Positions 43,964 through 52,971 of a stretch of DNA of 64,000 nucleotides are shown here, piece by piece. This DNA comes from Sphingopyxis italica (GTDB taxonomy: Bacteria; Pseudomonadota; Alphaproteobacteria; Sphingomonadales; Sphingomonadaceae), in NCBI RefSeq assembly GCF_011926545.1, contig NZ_JAATIT010000004.1, forward strand, positions 62,001 to 126,000, read 5' to 3'. Numbering within the stretch: position 1 is the stretch's first letter; each line of letters starts with the position of its first letter. The notes under the pieces are model-generated. The model saw nothing but the letters and a program-made list of their open reading frames with translations. It did not search any database and was not told where the DNA came from. The position numbers and the translations under genes are program-made.

Positions 43964-45067
43964 CTAATTTTCGCGAGGACCCGTCGCGGGACGCGCCGTT
44001 TGCGTGGATGCCGAGGCGGGCGCGCCGAGCGTGACAAAAACATGTTCGCCGGGCGCCGGAGGCGGCTCCTGCTGCCTGATCGAAAAGGCAAGCGCCCCGC
44101 TTTCCAGATGGATGCGATAGCCGTTGCCGACAAAGCGAACGGCCATGACGGTGGCGGGAGCGCCCGCTGGCCCGATGCTGAGCGCCTCCGGGCGCAGCAG
44201 TATCTCGGCGGGGCCGTCCGCGGCGCCTGGCACCTCGACCGCGCCAAGCACCGTCTGCGCCACGCCATTCCGAGCCGACCCGGAAAGGACGATCACCTCG
44301 CCCAGCAGGCGCGCTGCGGCGGGAGAGGCGGGATATCGATAGCAGTCTTCGGCGGTTCCCGTCTGCAGAATCCGGCCGTTGGACATCAGGATCAGATCAT
44401 CGGCCAACGCCATCGCTTCCTCGGGATCATGGGTGACGATCATCACGCTGGTTCCCATCGCGCGGAGGTCGGCGAGCAGTGCGTCGCGGATCGCGCCGCG
44501 CAGATGACCGTCAAGGCCCGAAAAGGGCTCGTCGAGCAGAAGCAGCGCGGGCTCGCGCGCCAGCGCGCGGGCGATTGCGACGCGCTGCTGCTCGCCGCCC
44601 GACAGCATGTGCGGCCAGGCGTCGGCGAGATGGTCGATGTGCAGGCGGGCAAGCAGCCCCGCGACACGCTCGCGCCGCGCTGCGGCGCCCAGCGACTGGA
44701 TCCCGAACCCGATATTGCCCCGGACGTCGAGATGCGGGAACAGCGCATTGTCCTGGAAGACCAGGCCGACGCCTCGCTGCTCGGGCGCGGTCGTCGCGCC
44801 GGGTTCGGACATGATGGCACCATGGATGCGAATTGCGCCGCGATCGACGGGCTCAAGCCCGGCGATCATGCGCAGCAGCGTACTCTTGCCGCAGCCCGAG
44901 GGACCAAGCAGGCACGCGACGCGGCCGGGCGCCAGCGTAAGGCTTGCCGCCTCGACAGCGGCTCGGCCAGGATAGAGGCGCGCGACGTCGGCGACCTCCA
45001 ATATGGGGGCGCTCGATGCGGGGGAGGCCGACGGAGAGTTGGACGATAGCGGAGCGGAGGGCGACAT
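43964..45067 (-). CDS. Ferric-ion ABC transporter ATP-binding protein
   Basis: A 367-residue ATPase of the FbpC/AfuC type. Walker A is LGPSGCGKSTLLRM, the Q-loop is in GLVFQDNALFPHL, the signature is LSGGEQQRVAIARAL and Walker B is LLLLDEPFSGLD. The extra C-terminal TOBE-type domain (VMAVRFVGNGYRIHLESG) is typical of this family. The N-terminus is Ser/Pro-rich; I start at the Met before SPSAPLSS, ten bases after the permease stop. It is the third gene of the iron operon and energises Fe(III) import across the inner membrane. Confidence 0.9.
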   Translation of the reverse strand: MSPSAPLSSNSPSASPASSAPILEVADVARLYPGRAAVEAASLTLAPGRVACLLGPSGCGKSTLLRMIAGLEPVDRGAIRIHGAIMSEPGATTAPEQRGVGLVFQDNALFPHLDVRGNIGFGIQSLGAAARRERVAGLLARLHIDHLADAWPHMLSGGEQQRVAIARALAREPALLLLDEPFSGLDGHLRGAIRDALLADLRAMGTSVMIVTHDPEEAMALADDLILMSNGRILQTGTAEDCYRYPASPAAARLLGEVIVLSGSARNGVAQTVLGAVEVPGAADGPAEILLRPEALSIGPAGAPATVMAVRFVGNGYRIHLESGALAFSIRQQEPPPAPGEHVFVTLGAPASASTQTARPATGPREN

Positions 45068-45077
45068 GCGGCTTGTC

Positions 45078-46583
45078 CTAGGTCCCCGGCCGCGCATCGG
45101 CAATTCGCCCGCTCAGCCAGACCACGACGGGCATCGACAGCGCGACGATCAGGACCGAAGGTAATCCGGCCTGGCCCAGCCGTTCGTCGAGCGCATAATT
45201 GTTCGCGATCACCGCCAGCGTGTCGAAGTCGAACGGCCGCAGGATGAGGGTCGCTGGCAGTTCCTTCAGGATGTCGATGAAAACGATCAGACCCGCGGTC
45301 AGCATCGCGCCGCGCGCGACCGGCAGGTCGACGGCCAGCGCCGCCCCGGCTTCGCCGCGGCCAAGCGTGCGCGCGGCATGGCGCATCGAGGGCGTGACGC
45401 GCGCCAGCCCGGCGTCGATCGGCTCGAGCGCGGCCGCCATCAGGCGCGCGGCATAGGCGGTGATCAGCAGTAGGATGGCGATGACGGCGCCCGATCCCGG
45501 CGCGAGATTCCAGATCACCCCTGCCGGGGCCAGCAGGCCGATCGCCATCACCGCACCGGGCGTCGCATAGCCGAGGCTGGCAATCCGCCCGGCGAGCGGC
45601 AGGTGGCGCGTGCCCAGCGCGAGCATCGTCGCGAGCGCGACGGTGACGAACGCACCTGCGACGCCCAGGAACAGGCTGGTGCGCGTCGCCGCGACGAGGC
45701 GCGGCCAGTCGGCATTGGTCTGCGCGAGATTCCAGAGGAGCCAGCCGACCGGCAGCAGCAATCCCGCGGTGAGCAGCGACAGGCAGAAGGCAAAGGCCGC
45801 CCATGCGCGCGCGCCGCCGATCTGCTGGACGTTGATCGCGCGCCAGCGCGCCTTGCCCCCTTCATGCGTCCGGCCCCGGCGGCTCGCGCGCTCGAGCCAC
45901 AGGAGCAGCGCGGCGGCAACGAGCAGCGGCAGCGCGAACCGCGCCGCGCTGACCGTCGAGCCATAGACCGACCAGGCGCGCACCACGCCGGTGGTCAGCG
46001 TCTGGACACTGAGGAACTGGACCGCGCCATAGTCGGCGAGCGTTTCCATGACCGCGAGCGCCACCCCCGCGGCGAGCGCCGGGCGCGCCATCGGCAGCGC
46101 GACGCGCCACAGCGCGCCGGTGCCGCTGCAGCCCAGCATGCGCGCCGCCTCGAGCGTTCCGACCGACTGGTTGATGAAGGCGGCGCGCATCGCGAGATAG
46201 ACATAGGGATAGAAGGCGGCAGACAGGATGAAGGTCGCGCCGCCGATACTGCGCATTTCGAACGGCAGATCGTACCCGGTCGCCCCGCGCAGCCCCGTGC
46301 GCAGCGTCCCCGCGACATCGAACAGATCGCCATAGCCGTAAGCGAGCGCAAAGGCGGGCACCGCCAGCGGCACGGCGAGCGCCCAGGCGAACAGGTCGCG
46401 GCAGGGAAAGCGGTACATCGCCACCAGCCAGGCGGCGAGAGTGCCGACGAGCGCGGTGACGATCCCGACCAGCAGCGCAAGCCACGCCGAGGTCGCCGCA
46501 TAACGCGCGATGTCGCGCGCCGCGATGTCGGCGGTCTCGGTCCCGAACGCCGCCAGCACCACGCCGGCGATCGGCAGCGCCAC
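45078..46583 (-). CDS. Ferric-ion ABC transporter permease (two-domain)
   Basis: A roughly 501-residue integral membrane protein with about twelve hydrophobic segments in two homologous halves, as in FbpB/SfuB. Each half carries an EAA-type loop (LEAARMLGCSGTGALWRVALPMARPALAAG and MRHAARTLGRGEAGAALAVDLPVARGAMLTAG regions). The annotated start is a GTG. The reading frame is open upstream to the binding-protein gene and keeps hydrophobic sequence (ITSLAAVAGLVV), but no ATG, GTG or TTG lies there, so the true N-terminus may use an unusual codon. It functions with the neighbouring ATPase and binding protein. Confidence 0.87.
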   Translation of the reverse strand: MALPIAGVVLAAFGTETADIAARDIARYAATSAWLALLVGIVTALVGTLAAWLVAMYRFPCRDLFAWALAVPLAVPAFALAYGYGDLFDVAGTLRTGLRGATGYDLPFEMRSIGGATFILSAAFYPYVYLAMRAAFINQSVGTLEAARMLGCSGTGALWRVALPMARPALAAGVALAVMETLADYGAVQFLSVQTLTTGVVRAWSVYGSTVSAARFALPLLVAAALLLWLERASRRGRTHEGGKARWRAINVQQIGGARAWAAFAFCLSLLTAGLLLPVGWLLWNLAQTNADWPRLVAATRTSLFLGVAGAFVTVALATMLALGTRHLPLAGRIASLGYATPGAVMAIGLLAPAGVIWNLAPGSGAVIAILLLITAYAARLMAAALEPIDAGLARVTPSMRHAARTLGRGEAGAALAVDLPVARGAMLTAGLIVFIDILKELPATLILRPFDFDTLAVIANNYALDERLGQAGLPSVLIVALSMPVVVWLSGRIADARPGT

Positions 46584-46657
46584 GACCAGCCCCGCGACGG
46601 CGGCGAGGCTGGTTATGGGGGAAATGCGGAGCCGGGACGGGGAGGCGGCGGGCGGTG

Positions 46658-47692
46658 TCAGCGCCAGCCCGCCGCACTCATCAGCGATTGTGCCTCGGGC
46701 TGACGCCTGGCGAAGGCCGCCGCACTCATCGGGTGGGCGGTAAAGGTCGCATAGGCGTCAACCGGCTTGGGCGCCGGCACGTCGGGCGAGGCGGGATATT
46801 CGCCGTTATTCGCCGAAATATGCGTTTGCGAATCGGCCGAGGCGAAAAATTCGAGGAGCTTGATCGCATTGGCCTTGTTCGGGGCATTTTTGGCCACGCC
46901 GCCGCCCGAGACATTTACATGCGTGCCTTGGCCGTCGAGGCTGGGAAAGCCCAGTTTGACCTTCTGCGTCACGTCGCGATCCTTGGCGTCGTCGCCGGTC
47001 GCCATGCGGACATAATAATAGCTGTTGGTAATCGCGACCTCGCACACGCCGGCCGCGACCGCGCGGATCTGGTCGCGGTCGCCGCCCTCCGGCGGACGCG
47101 CCATGTTGGCGACGACACCCTTGGTCCAGTCGGCAGCCTTCTGCGGCCCCCAGGCTTCGATCAGTGCGCCGACAAGCGAAAGATTATAGACGCTGTCCGA
47201 CGAACGGACGCAGATCTTGCCCTTGAAGCGTGGCGTCGCGAGCTTGGCATAATCGTCGATTTCCTCGGGCTTCACCTTGGCGGCATCATAAGCGACGACG
47301 CGCGCGCGGCGTGTGAAACCATACCAGTTGCCCGCGGGCTCGCGCAGGTTTGCGGGAACGCGCGCGGTCAGCGTTTCGGATTCGACCGGCTGGAACAAGC
47401 CTGCTTCCTGCGCGCGCCAAAGCGCGCCGGCGTCGGCGGCGATGAACAGGTCGGCGGGGCTGTTGGCGCCCTCGCTCTTCATGCGTGCGACCAGTTCGTC
47501 GGGCTTGCCTTCGATGCGGTTGATCTTGATTCCGGTTTCCTTGGTGAAACGGTCATAGAGCGCCTGGTCGCTGTCATAATGGCGCGCGGTGTAGAGGTTG
47601 ACCTCCTGCGTCCCCGCTGCCTTTTCTCCACTCGAACATGCCGCCAGCAGCGAGACTGCCGACAGGGACGCGACCAAAGCAATATTCCGCAC
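46658..47692 (-). CDS. Ferric-ion ABC transporter substrate-binding protein
   Basis: A 344-residue FbpA/FutA-like iron-binding protein with a lipoprotein signal (LVASLSAVSLLAAC). Typical blocks are VNLYTARHYDSDQALYDRFTKETGI, ADLFIAADAGALWRAQEAGLFQP, RARVVAYD and the paired tyrosines of AITNSYYYVRM that bind Fe(III). I choose the GTG at 47692 because AAAGGAG lies six bases before it; a TTG six codons earlier is less likely. A Fur-box-like sequence is 45 bp upstream. It delivers ferric ion to the permease encoded next. Confidence 0.92.
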   Translation of the reverse strand: MRNIALVASLSAVSLLAACSSGEKAAGTQEVNLYTARHYDSDQALYDRFTKETGIKINRIEGKPDELVARMKSEGANSPADLFIAADAGALWRAQEAGLFQPVESETLTARVPANLREPAGNWYGFTRRARVVAYDAAKVKPEEIDDYAKLATPRFKGKICVRSSDSVYNLSLVGALIEAWGPQKAADWTKGVVANMARPPEGGDRDQIRAVAAGVCEVAITNSYYYVRMATGDDAKDRDVTQKVKLGFPSLDGQGTHVNVSGGGVAKNAPNKANAIKLLEFFASADSQTHISANNGEYPASPDVPAPKPVDAYATFTAHPMSAAAFARRQPEAQSLMSAAGWR

Positions 47693-47736
47693 AACTGGCT
47701 CCTTTTCCAATCCTCAGAGACCTGGACCTAGCATTG

Positions 47737-47753
47737 TTGCGAACGACTCTCAA
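47737..47753. promoter_or_regulatory. Fur-box-like site before the ferric ABC operon
   Basis: TTGCGAACGACTCTCAA closely resembles the TTGCGAATGATTCTCAA type of Fur box. It overlaps the last codon and stop of the histidine kinase gene and lies 45 bp before the binding-protein start. Iron repression is inferred. Confidence 0.55.
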
Positions 47754-49039
47754 CTCTGCCCGGGGCGATATGGCAGCCGGATGGTCACCACGAGTCCCCC
47801 CGCAGGCCGGTTTTCCAGTTTGATGTGTCCCGTCATGCGGCGGGAAAGCTGCCGTGCGACCGCCAGCCCCAGACCTGCGCCGCCCGTGCTGCGGCTCCGC
47901 GAATTTTCCACGCGCGTAAAGGGTTCGAACACTTCGGCCAGTTTGTCCGCGGGGATGCCTGGCCCGTCGTCATCAATCGTAAAGACCAATTCTCGACCCT
48001 CGCGGCAGAAATTGAGGCGAGCATTACCGGCATGGCGCACGGCATTTTGCACGACATTGCGCAGGAGCCTTTTGAGCTTGAGCGGCCGCATCATCGCTTC
48101 AAGCCTGTCGGGACCCGCGTAACTGACGTCGCCGCCCGCATCGGACGCCTCGTCGACGACGGTCATTGCGATCGATGCGATGTCGATGGGCTGCTCGGGC
48201 TCGGGATCGTCGCCGCGTAGATAGTCGAGTATCGAGGTAACGAAGGCTTCCATCTCTGCGATGTCTTGCTCGAGGGCGGCGCGCGTGTCGGCATCATCGA
48301 CGGTCGATGCGTTGAGCCTGAGCCGAGCCAGCGGTGTTCTAAGGTCGTGCGACATGGCGGCGAGCGATTGCACCCGTTCGCCGATATGATCGAGCAGCCG
48401 TGTCTGCATGCGATCGAAGGCGGCCGCCACCTGGCGCACCTCGAGCGGGCCATCGATTTCGACTGCGACACGCTCGTCGCCGCCGACGCGTTCCGCCGCG
48501 ACAGCGATGTGCTCGAGCGGCCTGCCGATCACGCGGCCGAAGACCAATGCCAGCAGCAGCACGATCAGGACGAGGAGGATCAACGAGACGGAGTAATGAT
48601 ATAAGAGCGACGAGCCCTGAAAATAGTCTTCCGACCGAAAGCTGAGCCATCCGCCGCCGGTCAACCTGATCGTTCCTTCCAGAGCTTCCCCATCGCGGTC
48701 GGCACGGAAGTCGAGTTCCCGAAGCCCCGGCTGCAGCGCTACAATGTCGGCCGTCGCTTCGCCGCGGCTGCTTGGGGGCGGCGCATCTCGCCGCGCAACC
48801 AGCAGGCGAGGTTCCCACATCGCGTTCATTCGTTCGACGGCGTCGGGCCGCGTGTCGAAAAAGGCGTCGGCGAACAGGAGCCAGTCGGCCAGACGCTGCG
48901 AACGGCCGCGTTCGATGCGCGTCTCTTCGGCCTTGGCAAAGATGATCTCGCTACCGACAAACTGCACAAGCACAGCGGCGAACAGAGCGATCGCGATCCG
49001 GCCGCGCAGCCCGTCCAGAAGCCGGAACCGCCGCAGCAT
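47750..49039 (-). CDS. Sensor histidine kinase
   Basis: A 429-residue inner-membrane sensor. Membrane helices are at about 12-34 (GRIAIALFAAVLVQFVGSEIIF) and 155-178 (SLILLVLIVLLLALVFGRVI), bounding a roughly 120-residue periplasmic region of no known type. A HAMP domain follows, then the H-box SLAAMSHDLRTPLARLRL and the ATPase boxes NVVQNAVRHA (N), DDDGPGIP (G1) and GGAGLGLAVARQL (G2). Its ATG overlaps the stop of the response regulator gene. It lies between two iron uptake operons, so it may sense iron, metal or envelope state; the signal is unknown. Confidence 0.92.
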   Translation of the reverse strand: MLRRFRLLDGLRGRIAIALFAAVLVQFVGSEIIFAKAEETRIERGRSQRLADWLLFADAFFDTRPDAVERMNAMWEPRLLVARRDAPPPSSRGEATADIVALQPGLRELDFRADRDGEALEGTIRLTGGGWLSFRSEDYFQGSSLLYHYSVSLILLVLIVLLLALVFGRVIGRPLEHIAVAAERVGGDERVAVEIDGPLEVRQVAAAFDRMQTRLLDHIGERVQSLAAMSHDLRTPLARLRLNASTVDDADTRAALEQDIAEMEAFVTSILDYLRGDDPEPEQPIDIASIAMTVVDEASDAGGDVSYAGPDRLEAMMRPLKLKRLLRNVVQNAVRHAGNARLNFCREGRELVFTIDDDGPGIPADKLAEVFEPFTRVENSRSRSTGGAGLGLAVARQLSRRMTGHIKLENRPAGGLVVTIRLPYRPGQS

Positions 49040-49809
49040 CAGCGCCGTTCTACTTCCGCCGTGAAGATATAGCCGATGCCACGGACGGTACGGATGATCT
49101 CGCGTCGTTCCTCGTCACCAAGCTTGCGGCGGAGCCGGCATACCAGGACGTCGATCGTGCGGTCGGAAGCGTTGCCGAGACGCGAACGCGACATTTCGAG
49201 GAGCGGTTCGCGGCCGATCACCCGCTGCGGGTTTTCGAGCAAGGTGACGAGTAGGTCATATTCGGCTCCCGACAGCTCGACACGCGCCCCCGATGGCGCG
49301 AAAAGCTGGCGCTGTGGGAGATCAACCCGCCACGCGCCGAAGCGCAGTTCGCGCAGCCGCACCGCCGGAGCTGGCGCCACATGCCCGCGACGTAACATCG
49401 CGCGGACGCGAGCAAGCAGCTCCCGATCGCCGAAGGGCTTCGCAATATAGTCGTCGGCTCCGAGCTCGAGGCCCGTCACCTTGTCGCTTTCGTCGCCGCG
49501 CGCGCTGATCATGATCACCGGCGTCGCATTCCGGTCGACTTGGCGCAGGTTCCGGCAAAGATCGAAGCCGCTGATCCCGGGCATCATCACGTCGAGCAGG
49601 ATGAGATCGACAGGATGGTCGGCCAGCACGTCGAGCATCACATAGCCGTTGGCGGCGCTCAGGCAGTGAAATCCGTTGGCACGCAGAACCTTGAGCAATG
49701 CCGCGCGCATGCCGGCGTCGTCGTCGACGATCAGGATTGTCGGCGGTCCCGCACGCGTCGAAGGCGTATATTCCGCCCCCGGATTATTGCTGATTTGTTG
49801 CGTGATCAT
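49039..49809 (-). CDS. OmpR-family response regulator
   Basis: A 256-residue regulator. The receiver domain has the acidic pocket (LIVDDDAG), the phosphoacceptor in LILLDVMMPG and the switch lysine in DDYIAKPFG. The DNA-binding winged helix is LSGAEYDLLVTLLENPQRVIGREPLLEMSR, then RTIDVLVCRLRRKLG. The start is the ATG at 49809 rather than the TTG two codons upstream. It is divergent from the siderophore receptor gene with about 106 bp between starts, so it may control that receptor as well as itself. Confidence 0.93.
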   Translation of the reverse strand: MITQQISNNPGAEYTPSTRAGPPTILIVDDDAGMRAALLKVLRANGFHCLSAANGYVMLDVLADHPVDLILLDVMMPGISGFDLCRNLRQVDRNATPVIMISARGDESDKVTGLELGADDYIAKPFGDRELLARVRAMLRRGHVAPAPAVRLRELRFGAWRVDLPQRQLFAPSGARVELSGAEYDLLVTLLENPQRVIGREPLLEMSRSRLGNASDRTIDVLVCRLRRKLGDEERREIIRTVRGIGYIFTAEVERR

Positions 49810-49879
49810 TTTCAATTTTTGCAGGACTTCCGCCGCCGTTGACAGCCGGTCCCGCTCCCTCCCTTAGGCGCGCTTGAGA

Positions 49880-49896
49880 TTGCGACTGATTATCAA
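49880..49896. promoter_or_regulatory. Fur-box-like site before the siderophore receptor
   Basis: TTGCGACTGATTATCAA, 20 bp upstream of the receptor start, resembles the Fur consensus with inverted halves around GAT. The site lies in the divergent region shared with the response regulator. Regulation by iron is inferred. Confidence 0.6.
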
Positions 49897-49915
49897 TTTC
49901 CAAGGGGAATGCAAC

Positions 49916-52228
49916 GTGACCGACAAATATCCGACCGATCGCCAATCCAAGGAAGCGACCGCCTCGGCCTCGCCGAGCGCCTTGCTTGCGCTGGCTGGCA
50001 TCGGCCTGATGGCCGGTACGACCCCGGCGATGGCCCAGGAAGAACCGCGCCTCGGCGGAGTTACCGTTACCGATACGGCGATCGACGAGAGCTACAGCCG
50101 GACCGAGAGCAGATCGGACAAGGCGACCGCGCCTTTGCTGGATACGCCGCAGACGATCAGCGTCATCCCGCAAGAGGTCATTCGGGACCGTGGCGCCCGC
50201 ACGCTTGCGGACGTCTTGCGCAACACGCCGGGTATCAGCTTCGATGCCGGTGAGAATGGCTTCGGGACCTCGAGCAACAATTTCACAATGCGCGGCTTCG
50301 ACAGCAGCGGCAGCGTCTTCATCGACAATGCGCGCGATTCGGGGAGCTATGCCCGGGACGTCTTCAACGTCGAGTCGGTCGAGGTGGTGAAGGGCGCCGC
50401 CGCCGATAACGGCCGGGGCAGCGCCGGTGGCTACGTCAACATCAACACCAAACGTCCGACGCTCGACGGGTTCATTGCAGGCGATGTCAGCGTCGGCTTC
50501 GACCAATATGGCGGCCGCGAGCGCAAACGCGGCACGATCGATATCAACCAGCCGTTCGGCGACACCATCGCTGTTCGCCTCAACGCCGTCGCAGAGGACA
50601 GCGGCGTTCCCGGCCGCGATCTGGCGCGCAACAAATTCTGGGGCGTTGCGCCGTCGATAGCTGCCGGCCTGGGCACGAACCTCCGCGTTTCGCTCGCATG
50701 GGAGCATCTGGAACGTAGGGACACGCCCGACTGGGGCGTTCCCGGCGCGACGATCGAAGGGACATTCCGCTATAACGCCGCGACCGCAGGCGCTCCGCGC
50801 GATGCCTACTATGGCCTTGCGAGCGACTTCGACGATGCCACCGCGGACGCCGTGATTGGTCGCATCGAATATGAGCCCTTCAGCGGCTTCGTCCTGTCGA
50901 ACCAGACCCGCTGGTCGCGCGTCGACCGGCGTTCGCGCATGACGGCGCCGACCGGCTTCACCGCCCCGGCGACGGTCACGACCCAGACCTGGCTCTATGA
51001 TCGCCGGAACACCAGCCTCAGCAACCTGTTCGCGCTCAATGCCGCCTTCAACACCGGCGGCATCGGCCATTCGGTCGCGGCCGGCGTCGAGCTGAGCTGG
51101 GAAAAATCCGACGCCCTGCGTTTCGCAACCGCGAACGGCGGCAATGCCGACCTGTTCGACCCCAATCCGGCGCGCACTGCCGCGGTCGCCTTCGTCCCGA
51201 CCGAGCGCGCCGTCGCCGACATCGAAACTTTCGCGGTCTTTCTCTACGACACGATCTCGCTCGGTGAGCAGTTCGAGATTAGTGGCGGCATTCGTGGTGA
51301 GGGCTACCGCGTCGATATCGACAGCAGCACCGTGGCGGGCGCGCCGACCGGGGCCTTCGATAGCTTCCGACGTTCGCCCTTCACCTGGGGCGGCAAGGTC
51401 GGTCTGACCTGGAAGCCGGCCGACAACGCCAGCCTCTACGCCTCGTTCGGCAGCTCGGCGCTGCCTCCGGGTTCATATCTTTCGAACCCCGACATCTCGC
51501 GGACCGGCGATAACGCCTTCCCGGGCCTTATCGCGGGCACGAAGACCGTGCGTTCGATCAATTATGAGATCGGGGGCAAGCTCGACCTGTTCGATGGCGG
51601 CCTTTCGCTGACCCTCGCGGGCTTCCGCGGCGAAAAGCGCAACGTGCCCGTCGTGGGTCGTCCGGCAGCGGCCGGCACGAACAGCTTGCAAGGTTATCAG
51701 AAGCTCATCGTCGAAGGTGGCGAGTTCGGTGTCAGCGGCCAGATCACACCCGACTGGAATATCTATGGTGGTGTGCTCGTGATGGACAGCAAGCGCCAGC
51801 TCAGCGACGCGATGGAGACCGCGCTCGGTTTCGGCAACCCCGGCGATTACAGCGCTGCCTTTCCGGCATCGGGTCTGAGCGGCGATCGCCTTGCGTTCAC
51901 GCCGAACTTCTCGGCGACGCTCTGGACCAGCTATCGTCTGCCCTTCGGCCTGACCGTGGCCGGCGGCGTCCAGCATCAAGGTTCGTCATTCCTCGGCCGT
52001 CCCGACGATGCGCTGCGGGTGATCCCCAACGGTATCTTCGGGAAACTGCCCTCCTACACACTGGTCAACGCGATGCTGTCCTATGACCTGACGGACAACA
52101 TCGATATTCGGCTCAACATCGACAATATCGCTAATGAGAAGTATGCGCTTACCACCAACTGGAATGGCACGCGCGCCAGTCTGGGGGCGCCGCGCAGCTA
52201 TCTCGTCAGCGCCGGCTTCCGATTCTGA
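49916..52228 (+). CDS. TonB-dependent siderophore receptor (Fiu/FhuA type)
   Basis: A 770-residue receptor. The start is a GTG with AAGGGGA upstream; an overlapping ATG is in another frame. Signal sequence LLALAGIGLMAGTTPAMAQ is followed by a TonB-box-like VTVTDTAID and a siderophore-type plug (LDTPQTISVIPQEVIRDRGA, NTPGISFDAGENGFGTSSNNFTMRGFD, VESVEVVKGAAADNGRGSAGGYVNI). The barrel ends at SYLVSAGFRF. The plug pattern is that of catecholate or hydroxamate siderophore receptors. PiuC and TonB genes follow on the same strand, the standard iron-uptake order. Confidence 0.93.
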   Translation: MTDKYPTDRQSKEATASASPSALLALAGIGLMAGTTPAMAQEEPRLGGVTVTDTAIDESYSRTESRSDKATAPLLDTPQTISVIPQEVIRDRGARTLADVLRNTPGISFDAGENGFGTSSNNFTMRGFDSSGSVFIDNARDSGSYARDVFNVESVEVVKGAAADNGRGSAGGYVNINTKRPTLDGFIAGDVSVGFDQYGGRERKRGTIDINQPFGDTIAVRLNAVAEDSGVPGRDLARNKFWGVAPSIAAGLGTNLRVSLAWEHLERRDTPDWGVPGATIEGTFRYNAATAGAPRDAYYGLASDFDDATADAVIGRIEYEPFSGFVLSNQTRWSRVDRRSRMTAPTGFTAPATVTTQTWLYDRRNTSLSNLFALNAAFNTGGIGHSVAAGVELSWEKSDALRFATANGGNADLFDPNPARTAAVAFVPTERAVADIETFAVFLYDTISLGEQFEISGGIRGEGYRVDIDSSTVAGAPTGAFDSFRRSPFTWGGKVGLTWKPADNASLYASFGSSALPPGSYLSNPDISRTGDNAFPGLIAGTKTVRSINYEIGGKLDLFDGGLSLTLAGFRGEKRNVPVVGRPAAAGTNSLQGYQKLIVEGGEFGVSGQITPDWNIYGGVLVMDSKRQLSDAMETALGFGNPGDYSAAFPASGLSGDRLAFTPNFSATLWTSYRLPFGLTVAGGVQHQGSSFLGRPDDALRVIPNGIFGKLPSYTLVNAMLSYDLTDNIDIRLNIDNIANEKYALTTNWNGTRASLGAPRSYLVSAGFRF

Positions 52229-52290
52229 TGGACGGATGGCGCCTTCGCGCCGCCCGGCGAAAGCAGGCGGCGCGGGGGCGGAGACAAGAT

Positions 52291-52971
52291 ATGCTGATCG
52301 AGATTCCGGCCGTATTCTCTTCCGAGGAGGCGGCCGGACTCCGTTCGCGGCTCGAAGAGGCGAATTGGCGCGATGGCGCCGGAACGGCGGGGCATGTCGC
52401 CGCGCGCGCCAAGACCAATCTCCAGCTGGCCGATGCGGATCCGCTTGGTCTCGAAATCGGCGCGGCGATCGTCGAGCGGCTTGCGGCGACCCCGCGCTTC
52501 GTCGCGGCGTCGCTTCCGGTCCGCATCCTGCCTCCGCGCTTCAACCTCTACGCGGGCGGGGGTGCCTATGGGCGCCATATCGATAGCGCCGTGTTCAGCG
52601 CGCCCGGAACGCGCGAGCGGGTGCGGAGCGATCTCTCGGCGACCCTCTTCCTCAGCGAGCCCGAAACCTATGACGGCGGTGAGTTGGTCGCAGAGTTCGG
52701 CATGACCCGCGAACAGGTGAAATTGCCTGCCGGACACCTGCTCCTCTATCCTGCCAACTCCCTGCATCAGGTGATGCCGGTCACGCGCGGGACGCGGATC
52801 GCGGCCTTCTTCTGGATACAGAGCCTTGTGCGCGAACAGGTCCGCCGCACGATGATGCTCGAGCTCGACGATAGCATCCAGGCGCTGGCCGCGCGTGACT
52901 CCAACGATCCCGAAGTGGTGCGGCTCACGGGCCTCTATCACAATCTCCTGCGCGAATGGGCCGCGACATGA
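52291..52971 (+). CDS. piuC: PiuC-type Fe(II)/2-oxoglutarate-dependent dioxygenase
   Basis: A 226-residue PKHD-type hydroxylase of exactly the usual PiuC length, starting at MLIEIPAVFSSEEA. Iron ligands are HID in YGRHIDSAVF and the distal His in SLHQVMPVTRGTR, with the 2-oxoglutarate Arg in that same segment. GGAG lies eight bases before the ATG; an upstream ATG at 52228 would add an Arg-rich stretch and is rejected. PiuC proteins accompany iron-siderophore receptors and are thought to act in handling of the siderophore or its receptor. The stop overlaps the next gene. Confidence 0.92.
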   Translation: MLIEIPAVFSSEEAAGLRSRLEEANWRDGAGTAGHVAARAKTNLQLADADPLGLEIGAAIVERLAATPRFVAASLPVRILPPRFNLYAGGGAYGRHIDSAVFSAPGTRERVRSDLSATLFLSEPETYDGGELVAEFGMTREQVKLPAGHLLLYPANSLHQVMPVTRGTRIAAFFWIQSLVREQVRRTMMLELDDSIQALAARDSNDPEVVRLTGLYHNLLREWAAT

